Part shown: positions 1-11,964 of the stretch, in pieces
Numbering within the stretch: position 1 is the first letter of the stretch
Layout: the number at the start of each line of letters is the position of its first letter
Position numbers and translations under genes: made by a program
Notes under the pieces: model-generated
Database searches by the model: none
The model's input: only the letters and a program-made list of their open reading frames with translations
Told to the model about the DNA's origin: nothing
NCBI GenBank assembly: GCA_036674765.1
Contig: JARVKI010000145.1
Coordinates: 1 to 64,000, forward strand
DNA length: 64,000 nucleotides
Reading direction: 5' to 3'
From: Seiridium cupressi
Lineage: Eukaryota; Ascomycota; Sordariomycetes; Amphisphaeriales; Sporocadaceae

Positions 1-2366
<2,366 letters not shown>

Positions 2367-3209
2367 ATGCCGTCGGTAACACGACCTGAGTCGCCCATGC
2401 TCGCGGGCAAGAAGCGGAGGCGGGACGACAACGGAGATCCTCAAATGCCATTGTATGCCGTCTATGACTCGACAAGCCTTGGACCACGCTCCGCTGACTG
2501 CTCACGCCCCTGCAGCGTCGCCCAAAGACCCAGTGACCATGTGTCCAGCAGTCCTCCAGATCGAATAGTCTTTCACAGTACCAACTTCAGCGGGGGATTT
2601 TATCCGAGCCTGGCGGAGGCACTTCAAAGGAAGATTAGGCCAATGCCTTCTAGCAAGCGGGCGAGGGTTTCAGACGATAGCGAGGCACTGGATCAAAACG
2701 TCAAGGACGAGAATCATTATACACAAGCTCACAACAACTACTCAACGCCACCAATATCACCCCAAATACGACCTCAGGCAGCAGAAAGGACAACGTCATC
2801 GGCACCACTGAGCCCCTGCCACATATGCCACCGAAAGCCCACCAAGAAGTCTGATCTCGACTCATTTGCAGATTGCCAGGGCTGTGGCCAAAGAACATGC
2901 TATGTCTGCATAAGGCAATGCCAGGGCTGGCTTCCGGCCTCGCCTGATGCTGCTGCACATCAACCCCTGGAAGACGAAGCAGATGAACCGTTGTCGAGGT
3001 CTTTCACAATGCATGATGTCGATGATGACGAACAGTGGGCTTCAGAACACCCTAATGCTCCCGTCAAAAGCGACAAGAGGGGGACGTACACCGTGGGCTG
3101 GAACGCTAAAGGCCACGGTTCTGTCGTTTGCAGCAGATGCTGCGTTGAGCGCGGGAGCGAAGGAGATGTGATGTGTTTAGGTTGTTTGGCTGGTGTGGAA
3201 GGTTCATGA
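2367..3209 (+). CDS. Cys-rich zinc-binding-like protein, unnamed
   Basis: Single-exon 280-residue protein whose function I do not recognise. The first half is disordered and rich in Ser/Pro, with basic patches (KKRRR at 15-19, KRAR near 97-100) that resemble nuclear localisation signals. The second half has paired cysteines typical of a zinc-coordinating treble-clef or RING-like fold: C151/C154, C170/C173, C178/C181, C185, then after an acidic linker C255/C258/C259 and C270/C273. The spacing suggests two or more zinc sites, with a linker of about 70 residues splitting the module. The start is the first ATG of the open frame and follows a CT-rich leader. A nuclear or ubiquitin-related role is possible, but that is inference from cysteine spacing only. 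Confidence 0.8.
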   Translation: MPSVTRPESPMLAGKKRRRDDNGDPQMPLYAVYDSTSLGPRSADCSRPCSVAQRPSDHVSSSPPDRIVFHSTNFSGGFYPSLAEALQRKIRPMPSSKRARVSDDSEALDQNVKDENHYTQAHNNYSTPPISPQIRPQAAERTTSSAPLSPCHICHRKPTKKSDLDSFADCQGCGQRTCYVCIRQCQGWLPASPDAAAHQPLEDEADEPLSRSFTMHDVDDDEQWASEHPNAPVKSDKRGTYTVGWNAKGHGSVVCSRCCVERGSEGDVMCLGCLAGVEGS

Positions 3210-4132
3210 GGACAGGATGTTTGTTTATACAAACTCAATTGGTCGAGGTGAAACGTTTGTTCGACCGACGTTGCCCAGTCTATGGCATGAGGAGCGATCC
3301 TTCTCAAATCGATCCCCTCAAGGCCTCATTTTGACCGTTCTCGTATTCACAGATATGTCCGGTTTGCTTAGTACACGCCACGACGACGGGGATGATTCAA
3401 ATTAGGCCAACCGGGGCTGGGATAGGAGGAATAAGGAGGAACAAGGGTGGACAATGATAATCCTGAACGATCACGACATGAATGAGACATACTCTTCCCC
3501 TAATCATGAAGGGAGAACATATTTAGGAAGGCAGGCATAGTTATGGGGCCATTGCTGTTCTACTTTACACAGACCATCAACACTGGTTGGTCTTTACATG
3601 GAGCAGTCTGAAGAAGGAACGATACTCACAGGAAGCACAGGCGTTTAAGGGGCTCTACAATATTCCACTAGGGAATTCGGCAGTCGTGTACATTGATTGC
3701 TTCTCCATCGAAGGAGTGCTGGGTAGCGCTGGCAACCTCGAATAGCTCAAGAGAAATGGAAAACTACAATGTATATATACATTGTGTTCAACAATTACTT
3801 AGCTGGACATCGTTCATAGCCATTCACAAGCCGAGTAGTGCTCGGTTTGGCAAGAATTAAACACACGAATAAGCACAGAGTAGTAGAAGTGATGAGAGTT
3901 CGGACCATGTTTGTCCTGGTGGGTGCTCATTTAGTTTTTCTCTTTGTCATTACTGAACTCCACACCCGTCTATAACCCCATGGGAATCTTGGCAGTCATA
4001 CCATTTCACTTCTATGAGACAGGCTCTCCCTCTATGGTTCCAACGGCTAGTCGCAGCATGTCGCAGCTCTGCCCACCACAATGAGTTATGGCTGCCATTG
4101 CCCTTCCTCGGCCACTTTGCCCCACGAGTGGC
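3210..4132. other. Intergenic region between convergent genes
   Basis: About 920 bp between the stop of the Cys-rich protein and the stop of CCT4. It holds only short frames. It should contain both 3' UTRs. I see no RNA gene or repeat in it. Confidence 0.6.
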
Positions 4133-5866
4133 TTATCGGCTGAGTGCGATATCATCGATACGTAAGATCATTTTCACGGTCTCCGCGGCCAACTCAATGG
4201 CACTTGTGCTGACCAAAAGAGGCTGTAGCACATTCTCCTTGGCAATGTTAGTGTTGACACCGCCACTCTTGATACTGACTCCAGCATTCTTCTCGCCCAT
4301 CTCGTGACGATGCCTCAACTCAGTGACGACCTGCCCGACCGTTAGAAGACTTGAATATTCGATGGACGGCGTAAATCAGCTTACCTTGATGCTGTTGAGA
4401 CCGGCATTTTCAGCTAGTGTAGTGGGGATGATCTCGAGGGCATCTGCGAATGCTTTCCAGCAGATGGCCTCGGTACCAGTTAAGGCTCGAGCTTGTTTCG
4501 AGAGTTGTGCTGCAATCTCGATCTCAGGAGCACCTCCACCAGCAATGAGAGCCTTCTTCTTGACAAGACACCTAATAACACAGAGAGCATCATGCAGCGA
4601 ACGCTCAGCCTCGTCAAGAATCAAGCCGTTGGCTCCTCTGCAGACAACACTGATGGTCTTGCCAGAGCTCTTGGTGCCAAGGATCTTGACCATTCGTGCG
4701 CCACTTGATTGGGACTCTTCGATCAGATCCGCAGATCCCAACTTATCCTCGGTGAATGAGTCAATATCGGCGATCGGCTTGCAGCCCGTCGACTTGCAGA
4801 TGAACTCGACTTCGTCTCTTTCAATGTCCTTGACAGCCATGATGTTGAGCTTGGCAAGGAAGTGAAGGGATAGATCATTGACGGCATCGCGTAAGATGGA
4901 CTTCTGGATCAGGAGAACATTGCACTTGGCCTTCTTGATCTTCTTGACGAGGTTCAACAGGTATAGGCGTTCCTCCTTGACGATCTTGTCCATCTGGCGG
5001 TAGTCGTTCACTGCGATTGTGTTCTCCATGTCGGGCTTCGGCGGGCTGAGCTGGAACTGAATCAAACCGATCCTTGCCTTCTCCATCTTGGTAGGACCTC
5101 CTGCTTGCTTGATGACGGGCTGGTTGAGGACGACGCCGTCGACCAACTCGCTATCTTCTATCGTACCGCCAACCTTTTTGATGATTCTGATGTTCTTCAG
5201 GTCGACATTGTCGGCGCTCTTGATGTCTATCGTCTTGGTGACCGCGTTCACGGCCATGGACCCGAGCAGACCCGAGTACTGGGAGACGATCTTGGACGAC
5301 AGCGATGTGTTTGCGGCCTGCAGAAGCGTCGCGCTGTCGGACAGGGAGACTGGCTGGGACATTTCGTGCAAGATCTGTACCGAAGCGGCTGCTGCTCTCT
5401 GGAAGGATTCTGAGATGACTGAAGGGTGAATGCCCTTGCCCAACAGCCGGTCTGCAGCACCAAGCAGAGCACCACAAATGACCACAACGGATGTCGTTCC
5501 ATCTCCTGCCTCAACGTCCTGGGCCCCGGAAAGATTCACCAACATCTTGGCCGTCGGGTGCATGACGGACATGCTCTTCAACATGGTGTTGCCGTCGTTT
5601 GTGATTATCGTCTCGCCCCTTCCACTTCTGATCATCTTGTCCATACCTCGGGGCCCCAAGGACGTCCGGATAGCATCAGCGACGGCCCTGGCAGCGACGA
5701 TGTTGGCAGACCGCACAGCGATCGGCTTCTCCTTATCCTACGGTAGGGTCAGTGAACAGAGCTCTGTTTCGTCCCAAGAGGGGGGGGGGGGGGGGGGGGG
5801 GGTTCAAAAACAGAAAGTGGCAATGGAGGGCGCACTGGGGCCAACGGCCGGTGTTGGTGCAGCCAT
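4133..5866 (-). CDS. CCT4: T-complex protein 1 subunit delta (CCT4)
   Basis: Subunit of the cytosolic TRiC/CCT chaperonin that folds actin, tubulin and WD-repeat proteins using ATP. The main exon (5737-4385, 451 codons) starts [13 protein letters not shown] and carries group II chaperonin signatures: [12 protein letters not shown], the ATP-site loop GDGTTS and GGGAPE. A 54-bp intron (4384-4331, with a CTAAC branch point) precedes the last exon (4330-4133), which encodes [15 protein letters not shown] and ends [11 protein letters not shown]. These two exons give 516 residues, near family length. The short 5' exon probably starts at the ATG at 5866 ([14 protein letters not shown]...) and is followed by an intron containing 23 consecutive G on the plus strand. 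I could not find a consensus donor that keeps frame into the acceptor at 5738, so the 5' junction is uncertain. Confidence 0.95.
5780..5802. repeat. 23-nt poly-G homopolymer
   Basis: An uninterrupted run of 23 G on the plus strand (C on the CCT4 coding strand) inside the presumed first intron of CCT4. Such runs are prone to sequencing and assembly length errors and can form G-quadruplexes. Confidence 0.98.
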
Positions 5867-6524
5867 GACTGAAAGGACCGGTCGGGAAGCAAGTATGTGA
5901 AGTTGAAGATTGTGGTGTTGAAGTGGTGGTCAAGCTCAAGATGGACCCTGATGCCGCCCCGCGTTGAGGCTGCCAAATAATTTTTGTAAGTCGCAAAAAT
6001 GTTCTGGGGAAGCTCGCAAGGCTACTAGCTAGTACTGCCCGTTCGGGCCAAGACCGCCAGACTAATTGGCAAGTGCACGCGGAACGAGGGCTATATTGCA
6101 CGCAGGAGCCGGAACAATACGAGATCATTTGATAAGTAATATGGAAAATTGATATATGATGGCTGTTTGTTTAGTTTGAAAGGTTTCGCCGCATACCTTT
6201 GCATCACACGTTGGGTACCCGGCCGACGTGGTCCTTGATATAGAGATGCGTGGCTGCCAAGCTAAACCCAATCCAGCACTATCTTCAGTAGCACCCACCC
6301 TGGCCAGGCAAACAGAGCTTATGCAACTCGTCCCGTCACTTGGCTGGCCCGTTCAGCCCGGTCATTCATCCACCTCCATACCCATCACAACCGACGAGAA
6401 CAACCACATTCCACAGCAGCTTCAGCATCGCACCGCCCGCCCGCCCGCCCGTACTCTCCTTCTCTCGCACGCAACAGGATCAACATCGTTGCCCCAGTGA
6501 TTCTGTCCCGAACCCTTTGTCAAG
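5867..6524. promoter_or_regulatory. Divergent CCT4 / RPT1 promoter region
   Basis: About 660 bp separate the presumed CCT4 ATG (minus) from the RPT1 ATG (plus). No other gene fits between them. The RPT1 side has the CT/CA-rich leader typical of highly expressed fungal genes (about 6350-6520), including three CCGC repeats near 6435. I did not find an exact yeast Rpn4 PACE box (GGTGGCAAA) on either strand. Co-regulation of a chaperonin and a proteasome subunit is plausible but is inference. Confidence 0.6.
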
Positions 6525-7960
6525 ATGGTATGTCTGGCGATTGCGTGTTTGCCCCGAAGCTCTACTGACCGATCCCAAGCCGTCCGCCACCGGCCAGAAC
6601 TGGGAGAAATACCAGAAGAACTTTGCCGATGACGAGGTAGAAGAGAAGAAGATCACCCCTCTCACAGATGAGTATGTCGCCTCCGCCGTGCTCTTTGCCC
6701 ACCCGGCTCCTTGAGTTGGGCTAACTTGAAGTCAGAGATATCCAAGTCCTCAAGACCTACGGTGCCGCCCCCTACGGCTCTGCCCTCAAGAACCTCGAGA
6801 AGCAGATCAAGGAGAAGCAACAAAGCGTGGACGAGAAGATTGGCGTCAAGGAATCCGACACAGGTCTCGCACCACCGCACCTGTGGGATACAGCCGCCGA
6901 TCGGCAACGAATGGCCGAAGAGCAGCCACTTCAGGTAGCGAGGTGCACCAAGATCATCGCCGACGAGAAGGATGAGGCCAAGAGCAAATATGTCATTAAT
7001 GTAAAGCAAATCGCCAAGTTCGTTGTCCAGCTGGGCGAGCGCGTCTCGCCTACCGATATCGAGGAGGGCATGCGCGTGGGTGTCGACCGGAACAAGTACC
7101 AGATCATGCTGCCGCTGCCGCCCAAGATCGACGCCAGTGTCACCATGATGACGGTCGAGGAGAAGCCCGACGTTACATACGGCGATGTCGGCGGTTGCAA
7201 GGAGCAGGTCGAGAAGTTGCGAGAGGTCGTCGAGATGCCCCTGTTGTCGCCGGAGAGATTCGTCAACCTCGGTATCGATCCTCCCAAGGGCGCTCTGTTA
7301 TACGGCCCTCCCGGTACCGGAAAGACGCTTTGCGCCCGAGCCGTGGCAAACCGAACAGATGCAACGTTCATCCGTGTCATTGGTTCCGAGCTGGTTCAAA
7401 AGTATGTTGGTGAGGGTGCGCGCATGGTCAGAGAACTGTTTGAGATGGCGCGAACCAAGAAGGCCTGTATCATCTTCTTCGACGAGATCGACGCCATCGG
7501 TGGTGCTCGTTTTGATGACGGTGCTGGTGGTGACAACGAGGTGCAGCGTACCATGTTGGAGTTGATCACACAACTCGATGGTTTCGACGCTCGTGGAAAC
7601 ATCAAGGTCATGTTCGCAACCAACAGGCCTTCGACGCTGGATCCTGCCCTCATGCGTCCCGGTCGTATCGACCGAAAGATTGAGTTCTCCCTGCCCGATC
7701 TCGAGGGACGTGCCAACATCCTGCGCATCCACGCCAAGAGTATGAGCGTCGAACGAGATATCAGATGGGAGCTGATTTCAAGGCTGTGCCCAAATGCCAC
7801 CGGCGCCGAGCTGCGCAGTGTGTGCACAGAGGCGGGCATGTTCGCCATCCGAGCGAGGAGAAAGGTGGCAACCGAGAAGGATTTCCTCAGTGCCGTCGAC
7901 AAGGTCATCAAGGGCAACTTGAAGTTCAACTCGACAGCTACATACATGCAGTACAACTAA
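6525..7960 (+). CDS. RPT1: 26S proteasome regulatory ATPase Rpt1 (PSMC2)
   Basis: AAA-ATPase of the 19S base that unfolds ubiquitylated substrates and feeds them into the 20S core. I assign three exons: 6525-6527 (only the ATG), 6580-6671 and 6736-7960, with introns of 52 and 64 bp, giving 439 residues. Key motifs are Walker A GPPGTGKT (about 222-229), Walker B IIFFDEID (about 277-284) and the second region of homology [18 protein letters not shown] (about 328-345). The N terminus carries the coiled-coil segment ([17 protein letters not shown]) and OB-type region expected of Rpt subunits; the protein ends MQYN. The PHLWD and [18 protein letters not shown] segments match the Rpt1 subfamily rather than other Rpts. 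The intron directly after the start codon is unusual but frame-consistent. Divergent from CCT4. Confidence 0.97.
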
Positions 7961-9195
7961 GGGACTCGAGAGATATGTGGGATGGCAACGGAGTCTAGGT
8001 GTACTATTTGTATCATAAGGATCATACTGTTTGCGGGGTCTCCATTAGACTGGATTGCGAGCACTGGAAAGCATTGGTGCTAAATAATGAGACGTCTTAC
8101 CAGGTCTGCCCATTGGGGCGGGTTTGACGACCTTCATCGATTATCACAATGGTATTGACTATGTCCGTATGTATGTGTATCTTGTAACGCTGAACCGCTG
8201 TGTGATCTGAGTTCATCGTGTCCGAACGATTCACATATCGAATAGTGTGACTAAGACAACACCGTTTTCTACCCAGCGGGCCCCTATCACAAATTCCTAG
8301 GTGACAAAGCCCTTATTCAATTGATTCTTCTACGTGTAGTAGATAGGACTGATTCACAATTGATATATAAGCAGCCGCACCAATAAATAGCATGCCCCCC
8401 CTCGTTTTACATAGAGGTGTAATCTTCTCCAGTTGACAATTCATCAGCCGAATCCATTTTGACCCTCCACCGCCAAGGCCCTGAGCCAAGGATCGGGAAT
8501 ATACATCTTGTATGGCGTCTCATGTCATCGTCGTCTCCAAGTGACAGAAATCAAGGAGGCGGCAATGTTGGAGGGATGTTTGACAGATGTGCCAACTGCG
8601 TTGTGCTCAGCCCGAATCCGGGTGACATCAACAAAGCAGTTACAATGACCAAATGCTTGAATCTATCACCCAAGGCAGAAGTCTAACTTGGCAGCTTCCA
8701 CGACAAACTAGAGAAATCATGGCTTTTCTTCGCCGTTGCCAGTTGGCTCAGAGTTTTCTATGTCCACACCAGGACATGGTTATCAAACAGTCTCGATATA
8801 TAAATTTTCTCGTGCCATATCAGTACAGTCAGCAGCTTAACAACCTTTACTAAATCCATATATGACTGTTCGCTCACTGGGCGCCACAAAACACGAGGAG
8901 ATGAGGTCCCGTGGCCTTCTAGTCTCATAGCAATGCCTCTCAAGCAATACATTGTATGCGCGTAGATGTGCCCAGATAACTATGGTAGTCGCAGTTACCA
9001 AAGTCGCTGGAAAATTCATGGAGGGCTCATTTTGACAGGTTTACATTGTCCAGTGGATGTGAGGGAAATGTACTGCTGCCCCAGAGGGCTTGCTACAAGC
9101 ATCTCCGACAATGTGACCCTAAGAGAGAGTACCTTTGGCTGCATATTGGCCGCAATATATTATACAATTCTTCGCTGTGTGGGTAGATACTATGC
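7961..9195. other. Intergenic, RPT1 3' side
   Basis: About 1.2 kb of AT-rich sequence between the convergent ends of RPT1 and the bZIP-like gene. Short frames only, no homology recognised. The first few hundred bases probably hold the RPT1 3' UTR. Confidence 0.6.
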
Positions 9196-10444
9196 TCATG
9201 TCACTTCTTCAAACCGCTCATCGTCTTCGATCGGCGGCGCCAGGCTCATACCAGTCCCTACACTTGTCCCGAGAGTCAAGCCCTCGAACCTCGTCCTCAC
9301 CACATTCGACACGATTTTGTCAAAAACCTCTCTCTGGATTACAGCTCCAAACTGTAGGCATCTCACCATCCCCCTGAAACCCCTGGTCAGTCCTTCGATG
9401 ATCTGCCTGTCCAGCGCCACATCCGGGCCATACATCTGTACAATCTCAAACCACGCTTGCACAGGTGCCAACTCCCGATCCGGCGGATTTAGCGTCTGTG
9501 CCAGGCCGTATAATGTCTCGAGCGATAGGCCACTCAGTTGCCACTCGATATCATGCGTGTCAGGGTTGCAGTGCGGGTTGGATTTGATGACGGAATTGAC
9601 GGCGTCTATGCGGGTAAAGATATCAGGAGTCGCGTGCTGTAGGGCGATGGATGAGGCCATGAGCGCGTGACCATTCTCGGGGTCCATGGGGTCGTAGGAG
9701 AGGTGCTTGTAATGTGACGGATCGAAATGATTCCAGCAGATGTGCTCGAGTCTGTATTTGGCGTGAGCACGGGCTTTCCCCAACAGATATGCCCTTTTTA
9801 CAAGCATGAAACGGAACGCACTTACGAGAGAATGAAGTTAATGACCAACTCCGTTTGCTCCTCCGTCAACCCTCCAGATACCGCCCCGGATACCGCCCCG
9901 GATGAGGCACTGAATGTCGAGGTGGTCGTAGTCGCCACCGCCATTATTGGTGTCATTTCCACCTCTGAAACTGTGGGCGAGAACATGTCCTCGGTCCTCG
10001 TCCCTAAACTTGGACTGGGTGACCTCGATACTCGAAACGTCGGCGTCTGCATTGTGTCACTCATATCCATACGCAGGATATACTCGGGCTCATCAGCCCC
10101 GGGAGTCGATTCCACCTTTGGACTTGGATCGACCGGGAGCATACACGGGCTGAAAGTCGAAGCCGGTTGCACTGGTCTCGGTACTGGTGCGCTCAAGGCG
10201 ATCATTCCGGACGCGACCGCATTCTTGGACAGCCGTCGCCTCATGCCGTCATTCTCAGTCCTGAGAGCATTCGCCTCCGTTTCTGTTTGCTCAATCATAT
10301 CGCGCAGTCGTGCAATATCCATCTCTAGCTCTTTGGTGTAGTTTGCTTTGCGCTGGCGATGTTGCTTCTGAGCTTTCCTTACTTGAGCTCTGCGGGCTTG
10401 TGCCCTTGTCTTTGCGTTGTCGGTGACCTCATTGTGCGGAGATT
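9196..10444 (-). CDS. bZIP-like transcription factor with DUF3425-type C terminus
   Basis: Likely nuclear DNA-binding regulator of the fungal bZIP plus DUF3425 type. The open frame from 10444 to 9826 encodes a basic region (ARRAQVRKAQKQHRQRKANY) followed by a leucine-zipper-like heptad segment around LEMDIARLRDMIEQTETEAN, then a Ser/Thr/Pro-rich linker. A 74-bp intron (9825-9752) joins it in frame to 9751-9196, giving INFILS followed by LEHICWNHFDPSHYKH. The C-terminal part (about 185 residues) has the MASSIALQHA and FEIVQMYGPDVALDRQ style of DUF3425 proteins. The 5' end is unresolved. An in-frame TGA lies just upstream of a possible acceptor at 10445, and the only in-frame ATG (10322) is after the basic region. 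A first exon further upstream, or a frameshift, is possible. Confidence 0.75.
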
Positions 10445-10832
10445 CTGATGGACAGCGTCAGTAGTGGTTGCGAGACCGAGACAACAACTGAACGGTTTAT
10501 CCAAATGGCAGAAAACAAGGACCAGGGAGAGAGAGCACCGAGGACGAGGCGGGTACTTCGAGATACAGCTCAAAGAGGAGAAAGCAGGAGTCGAAGATGA
10601 AAAGGAGTAGTGACACGAGTTGCTCCGTCTCGTCTTGAAGATGTCGTGCCTGGGGGGTTAACAACTTGCTCTCATCCCCGTATAGGATATGATCAAACCA
10701 TTCATGCGGCCGGGTGCATTCATAAAACCCAACCAGGGGGACCGATCCATAATCTCGAGGGTCCTATGCAGACGTTTCCACGATAAACATCTAGCACAGC
10801 CACGAACCCCGTGTCATTCCATGTGTGCTTTC

Positions 10833-11137
10833 TCATCGTCCTCCAGTCCCTTCGGTCAAGGCCTTCGTCAAGGCTGACGTGACTGTGCTATAGGCCAGAG
10901 GAAGAGGCAGATGCTTGGACTCTGGTAGGCAAAGACGATGCGAAGCAGGAGCGCAAAGAAAAGACCGGCCACGACTTACATACCTACACCGGAAGTCGGC
11001 AGGAAGGTGACATTTCTGGCCTGATGCGCCTCCTTGCTGCGCTTCCAGAAATCCTCAAACGACGGGCGATCTTGATCCTCCATGCCAAACTCGCTGTTCT
11101 CGCCGGCGTCGTGCGCCGGCTCTGCGGCGACAGCCAT
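10833..11137 (-). CDS. Predicted 70-residue protein, function unknown
   Basis: Two-exon model: 11137-10980 and 10887-10833, joined across a 92-bp intron with GTAAGT donor and TATAG acceptor. It gives 70 residues with centre DRPSFEDFWKRSKEAHQ and C terminus GVGITVTSALTKALTEG. The first exon is acidic, has no signal peptide or membrane span, and has coding-like codon choice. I do not recognise a family. An alternative donor 6 bp upstream (GTATGT) would give a shorter tail. The open frame continues upstream of 11137 without an ATG, so a longer N terminus from another exon cannot be excluded. Confidence 0.4.
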
Positions 11138-11964
11138 GCCTCGGGGTGGCCTGTCCCAAAGGGTATCTGGTAGCTGATCAATGTTGGCCCGATGAGTCAG
11201 CCGAGGTTCGGCACTCTGCAGCACAAGAACGAACGACTGGGGGCGCAAACGTGGTTTGAAGCTAGTGGGAATAAACTGCTTCCAGAACAATTCAGGCGTG
11301 AAAAGCTCGTCAGATCTCCTCTCCCCGGTCCGCTATAAGCTCAGTCGGGAAAGCATGAACACATGGGCAGAAAAGCGCATGAGTTCGGCAGTTCCTGGCC
11401 ATGTGGAATCAATCTTTAGCTTTTCGGAAGGCGGTATGATGGTCGACCCGTTGTCAGCCAATGACGTCGGCAGCCGACCTGGCCGCCAGGTACTTGCTGA
11501 GGAGCAGCGGCCCCCCAAGTGGGCCTGGGTCCGGTTTCTTACCATAGTAACCTACATATGTACCTCATACCCATCAGCCATGTCCGACTTTGCTTCCGCA
11601 TATGCAAGCAGCATGGAGTCATGTGCCAGTCTCTCTCTCTCTAAGGGGTCGACCTCTTCATGCCTTTTCATGTGCCACAGACTGCATAGAGTGTGGCTTG
11701 CTTGCTTCACCATCGCGACGTCTGCAGGCAAATTCACGTACGGCAAGGATCTATTACATCGATATATATATTGCTACAGCAAACATATGCTTGTGTGAAT
11801 GCCGGAAATGTATGCGACCGCTGTCCCCGACGCCTGCGAATGCTCTGTTTCCTGGACGCCTTTTACGCCGAGTACAGATTACGAGACAAGTTTGGTCTCC
11901 ATAGTCCCAAAATTTTTTTACCATGCCCCAAACGCCCCATGAAATGTCAGGTCATAATCTCGTG
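11138..11964. other. Intergenic upstream of the 70-residue gene and downstream of RRN3
   Basis: About 830 bp. Plus-strand frames here (for example 11256-11798) show no motif, contain low-complexity Ser stretches and are probably chance. The region should hold the RRN3 3' UTR and the promoter of the small minus-strand gene. Confidence 0.5.
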
